A stretch of DNA of 64,000 nucleotides, taken from NCBI RefSeq assembly GCF_024298845.1, contig NZ_CP101157.1, positions 1-64,000 of the forward strand, in the 5' to 3' direction. The DNA is from Natronosalvus amylolyticus (GTDB lineage: Archaea; Halobacteriota; Halobacteria; Halobacteriales; Natrialbaceae). Shown in pieces: positions 53,628 through 62,215 of the stretch. Each line of letters opens with the position of its first letter. Position 1 is the first letter of the stretch. The position numbers were made by a program, and so were the translations under genes. A model generated the notes under the pieces. That model had not been told where the DNA came from. It made no database searches and worked only from the letters and a program-made list of their open reading frames with translations.

Positions 53628-54563
53628 ATGGCTACGAGCAACAGCACCCGGAAAACGTTCGACGATTCGGATATCCGGCACGACGAGATGCACAGCACGA
53701 TCGAAACGTGGCTCAAAGACCTCGTCTGCGAGGTCGACGATGCGGTCTCGAGCGACCAATTCAGAGAGTGGCTCGACGTCCAGTGTGAGTTCCACGACTA
53801 TTCCCCTCGAAACACACTATTGATCAAGCTCCAGTGTCCGCACGCAACTCGAGTTGCTGGCTACAGAACGTGGAAAAACGAGTTCGACCGATGTGTGAGC
53901 GAAGGCGAGAAGGCGATCTGGATATGGGCACCGATCATCGCGAGGAAGTGCCCCGAGTGTGGGAATTCGTCGTCCTACCACGAACGGAGTGACTGCGAAT
54001 ACGACGAAACGGAACCCGACGAGTGGAACAAGGGACTTGTCGGCTTTCGACCAGCACCAGTCTTTGACGTCTCACAGACTGAGGGAGAGCCACTCCCGGA
54101 ACTCGAGACCGAGGCAAACGGCAATGCCGACGAACTGGTGCCAACACTCCTCGAGGCAGCGGTTGTCCTTGAGGTAGAGGTTGAGGTCGTCCTCCCTCAG
54201 GAGTGGTCTCACGGCAGCGCCAAGGGCGTCTGTCAGTATCGTCTGGAGAAACAGCCACTCGTTGAAGTGCGTGATCGCGAAAACGAGGCAGATCTCGCTG
54301 TCACACTCGTTCACGAGTACGCTCACGCACTACTGCACGGTGGTCTCGATACCGAAGACCAAAGGTCGAAACGCGAACTCGAGGCTGAAGCCGTCGGGTA
54401 CATCGTCGGTCGGCACTTCGGGGTGGACACGAGTGGGTCAGCGTTTTACCTCGCCGCGTGGGAGGGGGATGAGCCGGAGGCAATTCTCGAGCGGCTTGAA
54501 CGGATCAGTTCGACTGCGCAGGAGATCATCGATGTCGTCGAGGAGGAAATGGTCGATGTGTGA
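53628..54563 (+). CDS. ArdC-like antirestriction protein with metallopeptidase motif
   Basis: 311 residues. The N-terminal half matches ArdC: YSPRNTLLIKLQ, then VAGYRTWKNEF and GEKAIWIWAPI, with an inserted CPEC zinc knuckle. The C-terminal half has HEYAHALLHG, the HExxH zinc motif of ImmA/IrrE-type proteases. ArdC proteins bind single-stranded DNA and protect incoming plasmid DNA from restriction. This fits a conjugative element. ATG 53628 is preferred to 53622. Confidence 0.82.
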   Translation: MATSNSTRKTFDDSDIRHDEMHSTIETWLKDLVCEVDDAVSSDQFREWLDVQCEFHDYSPRNTLLIKLQCPHATRVAGYRTWKNEFDRCVSEGEKAIWIWAPIIARKCPECGNSSSYHERSDCEYDETEPDEWNKGLVGFRPAPVFDVSQTEGEPLPELETEANGNADELVPTLLEAAVVLEVEVEVVLPQEWSHGSAKGVCQYRLEKQPLVEVRDRENEADLAVTLVHEYAHALLHGGLDTEDQRSKRELEAEAVGYIVGRHFGVDTSGSAFYLAAWEGDEPEAILERLERISSTAQEIIDVVEEEMVDV

Positions 54564-54589
54564 CGGACACTGTTGTTCGAAATCATTGA

Positions 54590-54872
54590 AGCACTCGAGG
54601 ATCTGGCTGGACCGCGTTCGTCGAGAAATTGAACGCCGATGTGTATGGCCTCGACGGAGAGAACAAGATAGCAGTCGAAGTTGCGATGGGAGTCAACGAC
54701 AGAGAAATCAACCACGTCCAAGACCACCTGGAAAAGGACTGGAAGACGATAGTCGCCTGCCGGAACCAGTCGGTGATGAAAGGCCTAGAACGGAAGCTGG
54801 AAGAATCAGACGCCGACAGCTCCGAAGTACTGGTGACACGGTACGAGACCCTGACAGCGGCGACGTTGCGCC
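54590..54872 (+). pseudogene. Orphan C-terminal nuclease-like domain
   Basis: A frame without ATG/GTG start (only TTG at 54629) encodes DVYGLDGENKIAVEVAMGVNDREINHVQDHLEKDWKTIVACR. The D...E-x-A pattern resembles the nuclease-like tail of TraG-type ATPases, as in the 35461 gene, but is a different sequence. The upstream part of its parent gene is gone. It is likely the surviving 3' end of a second coupling ATPase gene. Confidence 0.6.
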
Positions 54873-55517
54873 TTAGTCCTTCACGATCTCTGGGTCGGAC
54901 AGTGGGTATGGCAGCTGTTCGAGGAACTCGTCTTCCGATACAACGATACCTCCGTAGTCCCTGAGCCGATACTCGCCGTTGTACCGGCCCCAGGCGTTGA
55001 TCTGGTATATTTCTGGTTGGCCTGTGGTCATCCCGTGGCTTACAAACTCGATGTTTGACTCCTCGATTTCATCGGTGAGAGGGGCGAGCTGGTTAGCGAT
55101 CTCCTGCGATTTCGGCAGTGTCTCCGCGTAGGGCATGACGGTCCACAAGGCATCTTCGTGGTGGTCGATTACAGGGACGAGCAGATGATCGAGGGGCTCA
55201 TAGCGGGAGAGAATAACTTCGTGCCAGTTCGACATCCATCCCTCGGTGTAGTCTACCGGGTACAGCGCATCTTCCGTTCCTGTCTTCCCTATCTCCGGAA
55301 GTGCAAACTTCACTACCAGGCGTTGGTCTCCTTCCGCAATGTTGGATGGGACTTCGTAGACTGCCCGACTACGCCCGTTGTCAAGGTGGTTGAAGTGCTT
55401 ATCCAGGGTTTTGTACGCCTTCTTGAGGTTCTCTTCCTCGTGAATGATCTCTGCTGTCTTGTCGAAGAGCCGTCTGAATGAGTCGTCGACCTCCTCTGGA
55501 GGATTCACGATATCCAA
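54873..55517 (-). CDS. Minimal protein-kinase-like protein
   Basis: 214 residues. RAVYEVPSNI followed by RLVVKFALP (a VxK strand as in kinases), then HEVILSRYEPLDHLLVPVIDHH and WTVMPYA (hinge-like), and later RLRDYGGI that could be a D-Y-G version of DFG. A catalytic HRD is not visible, so it may be a pseudokinase or lipid/antibiotic kinase relative. Length is short for a full kinase. The call is structural inference from motif order. Confidence 0.45.
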   Translation of the reverse strand: MDIVNPPEEVDDSFRRLFDKTAEIIHEEENLKKAYKTLDKHFNHLDNGRSRAVYEVPSNIAEGDQRLVVKFALPEIGKTGTEDALYPVDYTEGWMSNWHEVILSRYEPLDHLLVPVIDHHEDALWTVMPYAETLPKSQEIANQLAPLTDEIEESNIEFVSHGMTTGQPEIYQINAWGRYNGEYRLRDYGGIVVSEDEFLEQLPYPLSDPEIVKD

Positions 55518-55559
55518 CCTGTTATCTTGATAGATTAGAAACCTTTCGGGAACTTTCTG

Positions 55560-55853
55560 CTATTCTTTCCTGTTGCCTCTCTGGTCGTACAGCCGAAGTT
55601 CTTCCGGCGTGATGACCGCAGTGGCTCCCCATACCTGGACAACTATCTGGCCCTGCACCTGCGTAATCGCTTCAAAGACTTCTCGGTGGATGTCATCAGT
55701 ATCTGGTGGCAGACCGTCTTCTCTGTGATCAAGCGCACTCTCGGCGACCCCGTGCGTGCGCGATTCTGGTATCGTGAGTTCCGTGAAATCGTCCTGATGT
55801 GTGTCGTCTATAACATCAAGCGTGCCATCGAACAGTAAAATCAACCGCAGCAT
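55560..55853 (-). CDS. Uncharacterised acidic protein
   Basis: 97 residues: hydrophobic start MLRLILLFDGTLDVIDD, then acidic, ending IVVQVWGATAVITPEELRLYD. It lies 42 bp upstream of the kinase-like gene on the same strand, so they may be co-transcribed. No known family. Confidence 0.55.
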   Translation of the reverse strand: MLRLILLFDGTLDVIDDTHQDDFTELTIPESRTHGVAESALDHREDGLPPDTDDIHREVFEAITQVQGQIVVQVWGATAVITPEELRLYDQRGNRKE

Positions 55854-55985
55854 GGCGATTCACCACGGCCATTTCGAGAGATCTCACATCACTATTAGGG
55901 CAACACCGTACTCGTGTTCGCGTTGTGTTTTGTGCGCCTGAACAAGGTGCAGGCGCATCAGAGAAGGTGTCTGCGTGAAAACCCA

Positions 55986-56515
55986 ATGACACAGCGAAGG
56001 ATACGTACTGCCGATCCCGTAAAGACGGCGTGCCTCAATCTGGTTTGTGAAAACCCAACGTCAACGGTATACTGCTCGCCAGCTTGTGCCATTTCGCACC
56101 AGGATCAGATCCGACTCAAGATCACGGAGGCCCGATCATTATTCTCGAGGTTCAGCAGACTCGAGGACACCACGTTGTACTCGGCGTCGACGAAGAGTTC
56201 TGTGAGACAGTCGTCTCGGCCTGTGAGCTTCGAGGAGAGTGGTTCGAAACACACGGTGACAAGGAGATCAGAAATCTACTGGACGCGATCGTGACGATCT
56301 GGATGGTTGGACGTCGGCGTGGGCATATCCACACTCGAGTAGCGTGGCTGGCTCTCACTGCTGACGCTTGCCAGTGGTATGCCAAATCGTTGCAAAGGGC
56401 TCGAGAGGATGAACTTGATTGGCGGGCCAAAGACGCCTGTCGACAGCTCAAGAGTGTGCTCCGAGAGTATCGACGAATGAACGGTCGTATCTACGAACTC
56501 AGAACGAAAAGGTAG
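55986..56515 (+). pseudogene. Zinc-finger protein gene with a one-base frameshift
   Basis: ATG 55986 opens a frame with CLNLVCENPTSTVYCSPACAISHQ, a zinc knuckle, and IRLKITE, then goes wrong near 56127. The frame one base back carries on as GPIIILEVQQTRGHHVVLGVDEEF ... HIHTRVAWLALTADAC with haloarchaeal content to 56515. A single missing base joins the two. It is a real lesion or a sequencing error. Function unknown. Confidence 0.6.
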
Positions 56516-56577
56516 TGCCACCGTCTCGAAGCGCTAACAGTGGAAATACTGGAAACAATGGTGTCTTGATGATACCC

Positions 56578-56625
56578 AAGTTACCCCACATGAGAATCGT
56601 TTTCGGATTTCGTGGGGGAACTTTT
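56578..56625. repeat. GTTACCCCAC inverted repeat, copy 2
   Basis: AAGTTACCCCAC (56578-56589) and GTGGGGGAACTTTT (56612-56625) pair with one mismatch around a 22-nt spacer, as at 27768. It lies between a broken gene and the SWIM gene. Confidence 0.7.
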
Positions 56626-56742
56626 AACTTGCTCAGAAAAACTCCGCTCCTTTCGAAACTATATCTCGACGGCAGACGCTACAAGCGATTTTTTGTGCGC
56701 CAACAAGCGTGAGGCGCAACTCAATGTGCCTCGAGATCACTG

Positions 56743-57306
56743 ATGAGTACAGATCAACCACTCCAGAACGAGACGCATCGAGAATACCAACTCAAGCAGA
56801 AAGACACGAGTGATCGGGACCGCAGCTACCCAGGTGACGTTGCCCACCTCAACGGACATGAACTCATAGCTATAGATGAGTGGCTTCCCGGTACCGAGCC
56901 ATCACCGTACGAGATCGACCTCACAGAAGGCTATGAATACCGCACACGCTACTGGCGCTGCAGAAAATGCGGCCAAGAACGCAATCGTCGAGAGGAATTC
57001 ACCAACCCTTGTGAGAACACCCAGCCACCGACTGCACTCGAGGCAGGCGGCTACTCTGTCGATGAGCCACGAACCCGTCGCGCGCTGAGCGAGGATATGG
57101 ACGTTCGTTTCGCCAGCGTGGGGCCAACCTACGAGGTCGTCAGCGGGAGTGGGAACACCTACATGGTTGACGTCGAGGCGGAGACGTGCACTTGTCCAGA
57201 TTTCGAACAGCGTCAACCAGACGGGGGCTGTAAGCATATCCGACGTGTCGATCTCGAGATCCGCACAGGACTCGTCCCGGCTCCAGACGGAACCTTCATT
57301 CGATAA
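56743..57306 (+). CDS. SWIM zinc-finger protein
   Basis: 187 residues. A C-terminal SWIM motif C-x-C-x(n)-C-x-H reads CTCPDF ... GGCKHI (about residues 149-167); a second C-x2-C (CRKCG) lies near 74. SWIM domains bind DNA or proteins and occur in many haloarchaeal element genes. It precedes the TFB gene by 87 bp on the same strand. Confidence 0.8.
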   Translation: MSTDQPLQNETHREYQLKQKDTSDRDRSYPGDVAHLNGHELIAIDEWLPGTEPSPYEIDLTEGYEYRTRYWRCRKCGQERNRREEFTNPCENTQPPTALEAGGYSVDEPRTRRALSEDMDVRFASVGPTYEVVSGSGNTYMVDVEAETCTCPDFEQRQPDGGCKHIRRVDLEIRTGLVPAPDGTFIR

Positions 57307-57393
57307 CTGATTCCACAGGAACACCCGCTCGAGACGGTTTATGGCCCCGAAAGGGGTGACGGGGCGAACAGACACTTGCCTCGTCGGAGCAAG

Positions 57394-58335
57394 ATGGCTA
57401 CAAACGAGATATTCAGCAGTCACTTCACTCGAGAGGCAGAGCAAACAACGCGATCGACGACGTCGTGCCCTGAGTGCAGGGAAGATATCATCGCAGCGAA
57501 CCACGAAACACGCTGTCGAGAATGTGGCTTGATCGTCGGTGAAGACTACCTCGACTACGGGCCGGAGTGGTTCAACTCACCTGAGAACTCGAGCCAGCGC
57601 CGAACAGGTACTCCGCTCACAGCAGGCCGACACGACCGTGGACTGTCAACTGAGATCGGGTGGCAAAGAGATGGGCGAGGGAACGCACTCCCCGGACGGA
57701 AACGTAGTCAACTCAACCGCCTTCGACGGGAACATCGCCGCAGTCAGTGGCGAACGAAGCGTGAACGAAATCTTGGATACGGTCTTGGCGAAGTCCGTCG
57801 GATCGTAAGTGCTCTCGAGTTACCGGACTCGTTGTGCGAACAGGCGTGTCTGCTCTTTCGGCGTGCCCAAAAAGAGGACCTCTGTCAGGGACGGTCACTC
57901 GAGGGGGTTGCAGCAGCGAGTGTATACGCAGTGTGTCGATGCAACGGACTTGGACGGACCCTCGAGGAGATCAGTCAGCTGGCGACGTGCTCACGGTCAG
58001 ACCTCGAGTGTGCGTACTCGGCGATGAACACCGAACTCGAGGTTCCAACAACGGTTCCACGGCCACAGAATTTCCTCCCGCGACTCGCAACCACACTTGA
58101 GGTTCCAGATAAGATTCGACACCGAGCACTTGAGTTAGCAACGCTCGCAGAAGATGCTGGGATAACAAGTGGACGTCGTCCTCGAGGCTTCGCTGCAACC
58201 TGTCTATATCGAGCCAGCCGCGAGTTCGGCTACGGGCTCTCACAGCAAGAGGTTGCAGACAGTGCAAACACGTCGACGGCGACGATTCGAGCACACCGTG
58301 ACTGTTTGCTCGAGGTCCTCGAAGACCAGAAGTAG
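57394..58335 (+). CDS. tfb: Transcription initiation factor IIB (TFB) paralogue
   Basis: 313 residues. An N-terminal zinc ribbon (CPECREDI ... CRECG near residues 25-48), a B-finger/linker, then two cyclin folds (LEGVAAASVYAVCRC and PRGFAATCLYRASREFGYGLSQQEVADSANTS). TFBs recruit RNA polymerase to the TBP-DNA complex. Haloarchaea use many paralogues to select promoters, so this one may direct the element's genes. ATG 57394 is chosen over a TTG six codons earlier. Confidence 0.9.
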   Translation: MATNEIFSSHFTREAEQTTRSTTSCPECREDIIAANHETRCRECGLIVGEDYLDYGPEWFNSPENSSQRRTGTPLTAGRHDRGLSTEIGWQRDGRGNALPGRKRSQLNRLRREHRRSQWRTKRERNLGYGLGEVRRIVSALELPDSLCEQACLLFRRAQKEDLCQGRSLEGVAAASVYAVCRCNGLGRTLEEISQLATCSRSDLECAYSAMNTELEVPTTVPRPQNFLPRLATTLEVPDKIRHRALELATLAEDAGITSGRRPRGFAATCLYRASREFGYGLSQQEVADSANTSTATIRAHRDCLLEVLEDQK

Positions 58336-58377
58336 TTACCCCACAAGGTCGAAAAAGAAGTCGGCGTCGGGTAACTC
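58334..58377. repeat. GTTACCCCAC inverted repeat, copy 3
   Basis: AGTTACCCCAC (58334-58344) begins in the TFB stop codon and pairs with GTCGGGTAACT (58366-58376) with one mismatch around a 21-nt spacer. With copy 2 it brackets the SWIM-TFB cassette. It could act as a terminator or as a boundary. Confidence 0.65.
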
Positions 58378-58469
58378 GCAGTGAAAGCTGGCCAACCACC
58401 TCAGCAATTCGTTGATCGGTCTTCGCCTCGAGTTTAAATAGGAGAACGCGGCCTACGAAGAGTACGACG

Positions 58470-59324
58470 ATGGATCAAAGAGAACTCGATCGCCATGAAC
58501 TTCGGCCGCTTGGAGAGGCATTTCCCGGTGTAGATCCCGTCCTTAAAGAAAAACGAGACCGCAATCTCCGCACAAGGAGGGTGAGGTATGGAAGCAGAGA
58601 AACCGAAGAGCGCGAACCGGAGTCGGACTGTCGCTCGTGTGGTGCACCAATTCCATCGGCCCAAACCAAATGCCAGTTCTGTCTGAGCAAGTATATTGAA
58701 CCGGTCGATGAAGACGCGCCACGGTCTGCTGAGGTACTCTTGGGCATAGTTTTCATCATCACAAGTGCACGGACATACTACGAGGCTGTGGCGAAAGGAG
58801 CAGCCGCCTGCCGCAAACTCGTCACTGATGAAGGACCAATCGATGGATATCAACTCGTGTACGACATCGACGATCCAGCGCCACAACTCGTCGAACCCTG
58901 GCCCTCACTGCCCTCGGCGGCAACATTCGATTCTGAACTCGGGCAACAGCTACTCGAACGACTCGCCAACGTTAGCGACGACGATTCCATCAGATGGTCA
59001 CCGGTCCATGGCAAGCCACCAATGCTCTACGATGAGTGGGGGCAATCGATCGACGACCTCGAGGACGTGCTTGAACTGGAAGAGAAAGCTCACCGTTGGT
59101 TGGTTCCGGCACTTGCACTCCACGAGCAACTGCAGTCACAAGACACTACGCAAGAAGAGCCGTGTATCCCAACCAAGAAACGACTCTTCTGCCAGCAATG
59201 CGACCAAGAGACGGTTCACGGGTTTGATAGCCGTGATTCCGTTCCTGACTCCTCTATACCCAAGACACCGATTTGGAACTGCAGCCGGTGCGAAACGCTA
59301 CGGTATGGCCCAGATCCAGAATGA
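58470..59324 (+). CDS. Zinc-ribbon protein with N- and C-terminal cysteine clusters
   Basis: 284 residues. CRSCGAPIPSAQTKCQFC lies near residues 54-71 and CQQCDQETVHGF ... CSRCE near 241-280; the middle is acidic and helical. Two zinc ribbons at either end suggest nucleic-acid or protein contacts. No family name is secure. It lies after the TFB gene. Confidence 0.65.
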   Translation: MDQRELDRHELRPLGEAFPGVDPVLKEKRDRNLRTRRVRYGSRETEEREPESDCRSCGAPIPSAQTKCQFCLSKYIEPVDEDAPRSAEVLLGIVFIITSARTYYEAVAKGAAACRKLVTDEGPIDGYQLVYDIDDPAPQLVEPWPSLPSAATFDSELGQQLLERLANVSDDDSIRWSPVHGKPPMLYDEWGQSIDDLEDVLELEEKAHRWLVPALALHEQLQSQDTTQEEPCIPTKKRLFCQQCDQETVHGFDSRDSVPDSSIPKTPIWNCSRCETLRYGPDPE

Positions 59325-59493
59325 GGGATTTGTTTAAACTCACCCCTTTTGATTGTTATCAGTAGTCGTGCTAAATATACAGCGCGAACGTAGCACGCGG
59401 TTCCGCTGACTGATATCGTCCGCCGATTTCTACCCATGTCTCCGAACCTGGCGGCCAAGTCCTATTCCGTTCAGACACTATTTGGCAGTAGAG

Positions 59494-60231
59494 ATGGCTC
59501 AGAACGCAGCCGACCGAATCGGCATCCTCTGTTCTGCGGATCAGCCCGTGTTCTCCGCGGTCGCCGAGCGCCTGCGCGAATCCGGTTATACCGTTCGGTT
59601 CTTCGATCCTCGCTCCAACATCTCGCCAAGTAAACTCGACCATCTCTCACTACTTGTCAACAAGCAGGTCTTCCCGGTTACGCTCCCTTCTCTCGACTAC
59701 GCCCGGCGAACGGGTATACCACTGTGGAACAATCTCCCTGCAACGATAGCGTTTAGCTCTCGCCTGATCTGTCTGCAAGCGCTCGAGGAAGTGGGATTTC
59801 GCACCCCCACAGTGACGTTTGAGAAACCTGCGGGGGAGTACGTTGCAAAGGACTACTACATCTGGAATGGGGACCCCGAACTGAACGGCGAGGGGGACTT
59901 CTATCAGGAACTCATCCCGACGAAACCGGTCGACTACAAGTACTACGCCGTCAACGATGGGGAGTGCATTCAGATGGCGGGCAGGCGCGTCACGTCGAAG
60001 CTATACCGCCCTAAGCGCTTCCTCGGCAAGGCCCGGGCCAGACCGAGGCTTACCGCCCGCCTCCAGCGTCTCGTCGAACGAACCGATCTTCGAGGTCTCG
60101 GGGTCGATTTCGTCCGGGATGACGAAAACCGATTCTGGGCTATCGATCTCAATCTCGCAGCGGGATACCGAAACACCGGGTTAGAACTCGCGATCTGTCG
60201 GTCCATCCGTGCGAGCCTTCCCGGCCACTGA
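59494..60231 (+). CDS. ATP-grasp protein (RimK-like)
   Basis: 245 residues. An N-terminal nucleotide-type domain (RIGILCSADQPVFSAV), middle PTVTFEKPAGEYVAKDY (the first ATP-grasp lysines), and a C-terminal DFVRDDENRFWAIDLNLAAGYRN (the E/N metal site, with D in place of E). ATP-grasp enzymes ligate carboxylates to amines. The partner substrate is unknown. A TTG start four codons earlier is possible. It is likely a peptide-tailoring or cofactor ligase. Confidence 0.75.
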   Translation: MAQNAADRIGILCSADQPVFSAVAERLRESGYTVRFFDPRSNISPSKLDHLSLLVNKQVFPVTLPSLDYARRTGIPLWNNLPATIAFSSRLICLQALEEVGFRTPTVTFEKPAGEYVAKDYYIWNGDPELNGEGDFYQELIPTKPVDYKYYAVNDGECIQMAGRRVTSKLYRPKRFLGKARARPRLTARLQRLVERTDLRGLGVDFVRDDENRFWAIDLNLAAGYRNTGLELAICRSIRASLPGH

Positions 60232-60368
60232 TCTACCGCTGGGACACGACCTTTGTACCTGGCAGTTATTTTTGTGGACGGTGAGATAACGTACTGGATC
60301 TCGCACGCACTTCCTGACACCGTCTCGTCAGCTCACGCGGTATGCGCGAGTTACAGGGCGCTAGTTGA

Positions 60369-60656
60369 TCACTCGATTTCTAGCTGACTGCTCCCACTAT
60401 CTCCCTCACTGCCGTTCTCGTTCCATTCGAGTTCGAACTCGATACTCAATTCACCGGGTCCGTCCGTCGGTCCCTCACGTTCGGCTTTGACCTCGAATGT
60501 CGGGCGAGCTGGCGGCTCCATCGTCACGGACTCGGATCCCGATTTAAGCGTGATCGCGTCCCCTTGTTCTAACTTGTCGGCTACACGCTGAAGGTACGCT
60601 GCGATCTCCTCTCGACTATGATCGCTCTCCGATTTGAACAGGATTTCTTCGGGCAT
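60369..60656 (-). CDS. amphi-Trp domain protein
   Basis: 95 residues: MPEEILFKSESDHSREEIAAYL ... GDAITLKSGSESVTMEPPARPTFEVKAERE ... LSIEFELEWNEN. It matches the small amphi-Trp domain family of haloarchaea, with its antiparallel strands and acidic tail. Function unknown. Confidence 0.8.
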   Translation of the reverse strand: MPEEILFKSESDHSREEIAAYLQRVADKLEQGDAITLKSGSESVTMEPPARPTFEVKAEREGPTDGPGELSIEFELEWNENGSEGDSGSSQLEIE

Positions 60657-60945
60657 ATAGACACATACACCACCGATACTGATAACTGCAACCCTGTGTC
60701 GGAACCGCTCTGCTGAACCCAGCCTCTGGATGTTGCACGCTGCTTTTGCCAGTTGACGTATGGGACAGACTTTATTGCGTTACGTTGCCCACCTGTCTTG
60801 AGCAACCACTTCCACAGATTGATCTGGATATTGTGTCACCTTCGTGCTATTCATTTAGTATCGACTGAATGTTCTCTCTGGTTCCGAAGCCACTGTCGAT
60901 ACACGAGTTTCTGACCGGAACAAAGACAGTGTACGTGTGTGTGTC

Positions 60946-61227
60946 ATGGCAGGTATGGAACACACCGTCGGTGAACTTCGAAATGCAATCAGGGTAGCGG
61001 TAGGCCGATTTGAACGAGAGGGGTCGCCAGCGTTCACGAAAGAGGACCTCGCCGCAGTTTGTGATGCAGTGGGGTATGAGATTGAGACGAGCGGGCGTCT
61101 GCCTCCGAAAGCAGAAATGAGGGCAGGCATCTTGTGGAAAATCGATGTTGTAGAAAAGGCTGATCCGGAGGAAGCACCGTCGTTCCGAAAAGATGAGCTG
61201 GAAGCGATCATGGCAGCTGTTCAGTAG
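60946..61227 (+). CDS. Uncharacterised conserved-looking protein
   Basis: 93 residues (MAGMEHTVGELRNAIRVAVGRFERE ...) with two similar halves: PAFTKEDLAAVCDAVGYEI and SFRKDELEAIMAAV. It may be an internal repeat of a small helical module. Role unknown. Confidence 0.6.
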   Translation: MAGMEHTVGELRNAIRVAVGRFEREGSPAFTKEDLAAVCDAVGYEIETSGRLPPKAEMRAGILWKIDVVEKADPEEAPSFRKDELEAIMAAVQ

Positions 61228-61391
61228 GTTTGGAGATCGATTGTGGATTCATTGATGAGGTCGGGGGGCCCAGTGAGTAATCCATTCGCAGTTCTCCGGA
61301 TCAGCTGATTCAGCACAAATAGATGGGGAAATAACAATGATTTGCTGGATTTATGCTCTGTATGCAACACGCGGCTCCTATCAAGTTCAAA

Positions 61392-61407
61392 GGGTTTCAG
61401 CAGAGCC
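61392..61407. repeat. Solo IS6-like terminal repeat, diverged
   Basis: GGGTTTCAGCAGAGCC differs from the 43117 copy at two positions; same orientation. Confidence 0.45.
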
Positions 61408-61517
61408 AGCGTGAAGTGCGTTCAAATCAGACTCGACGGTCCAGAGATTTACACTGAATCGAGATTTTCTAATGTCAACAAACTCGCCCTCGTTGGTTTA
61501 TCTGCCCCTAGAGGACT

Positions 61518-61542
61518 GCGGGGGCTCACGAGAGTTCCCCGC
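61518..61542 (+). terminator. GC-rich stem-loop
   Basis: A 10-bp stem with a 4-nt ACGA loop and a one-base bulge. It has no T-run after it, so a terminator role is weak; a structural element of a decayed transposon is also possible. Confidence 0.3.
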
Positions 61543-61618
61543 GGTGAATTATGGAAATAGTGGAAAAGCCAACGGAATTGACAAACGCTGAGACGTTTCT
61601 TCACCGAGGTGTCAGCAG

Positions 61619-61783
61619 ATGAGCAGAGGTGATGAGTGTGGAGTACCGACCTGCTCAGAACCTGTTCGTGATCAATCAGGATACGCCGGCCGCTTCTGTT
61701 CGAACAGGTGTGAGGTTCGGTACGATCACCTCCGAGCAGATGCGCGGGATGCCGCATACGCTGAACAGGAGGAAGGTCACTGA
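61619..61783 (+). CDS. Small zinc-finger protein
   Basis: 54 residues: C-G-V-P-T-C near residue 7-12 and FCSNRCEVRYDHLRADARD, a four-cysteine zinc finger, followed by an acidic helix. It is too short for a 60-codon cutoff. Its TGA overlaps the next ATG (TGATG), so the pair is co-translated. Likely a nucleic-acid-binding accessory protein. Confidence 0.65.
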   Translation: MSRGDECGVPTCSEPVRDQSGYAGRFCSNRCEVRYDHLRADARDAAYAEQEEGH

Positions 61784-61983
61784 TGCTCGAGCAGCGCGAT
61801 CACCGCGGTAAGCGGTTCACGATTGGTCACGAGGATACTACCGACGATGTAGCCCTCGAACGTTGTCGGCGAGCAGAGGCACTCGAACGACAGGTTCAAC
61901 GTGACCTCCGCGAACTCGAGCGTGCAAAAGCAGTTGCCGGTCCCACTGGGAAACACCCCGATGCTGAGGTACTCGAGCGATGA
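61783..61983 (+). CDS. Small charged helical protein
   Basis: 66 residues with a coiled-coil-like helix (CRRAEALERQVQRDLRELER). It is co-translated with the zinc-finger gene. No known family. Confidence 0.55.
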   Translation: MLEQRDHRGKRFTIGHEDTTDDVALERCRRAEALERQVQRDLRELERAKAVAGPTGKHPDAEVLER

Positions 61984-62030
61984 TACCGAATGAACGAACT
62001 TCAAATCCACACGATGTCCCTGGTGTGGTC

Positions 62031-62200
62031 TCATTGTGGTAAGTCCATCTCATATTCAGCCACAAGCTTCTGGAACTCCGACCACTCGAGGAGGCGATCG
62101 TTGTCAACCTGACCGTGAGTCTCGAGATACTGGAGTAGGGTGTCGATTTCGTTTTCGAGGGACCTCGAATTTGATGCGCCGGAGAACTGTGTAACATTGT
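62031..62200 (-). pseudogene. C-terminal part of a gene cut by the tnpB element
   Basis: An open frame enters from the mobile-element side and ends LENEIDTLLQYLETHGQVD ... LVAEYEMDLPQ. Acidic and haloarchaeal-like, it has no start of its own. The tnpB element abuts its 5' side. The N-terminal part was not recognised on the far side of the element. Confidence 0.5.
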
Positions 62201-62215
62201 ACGAAACCGATTTGT

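Larger units (their letters stand above)
61228..61618. other. 390-bp gap with a solo IS6-like end and a hairpin
   Basis: It has no coding frame I accept. It contains GGGTTTCAGCAGAGCC at 61392-61407 and a strong stem-loop at 61518-61542 (GCGGGGGCTC ACGA GAGTTCCCCGC with a bulge). The hairpin could be a terminator or the end of a mobile element. Confidence 0.5.

Noticed and set aside
57376-57393. Upstream TTG start for the TFB gene
   Set aside because: The extra six residues lack family similarity and ATG 57394 matches the usual start.
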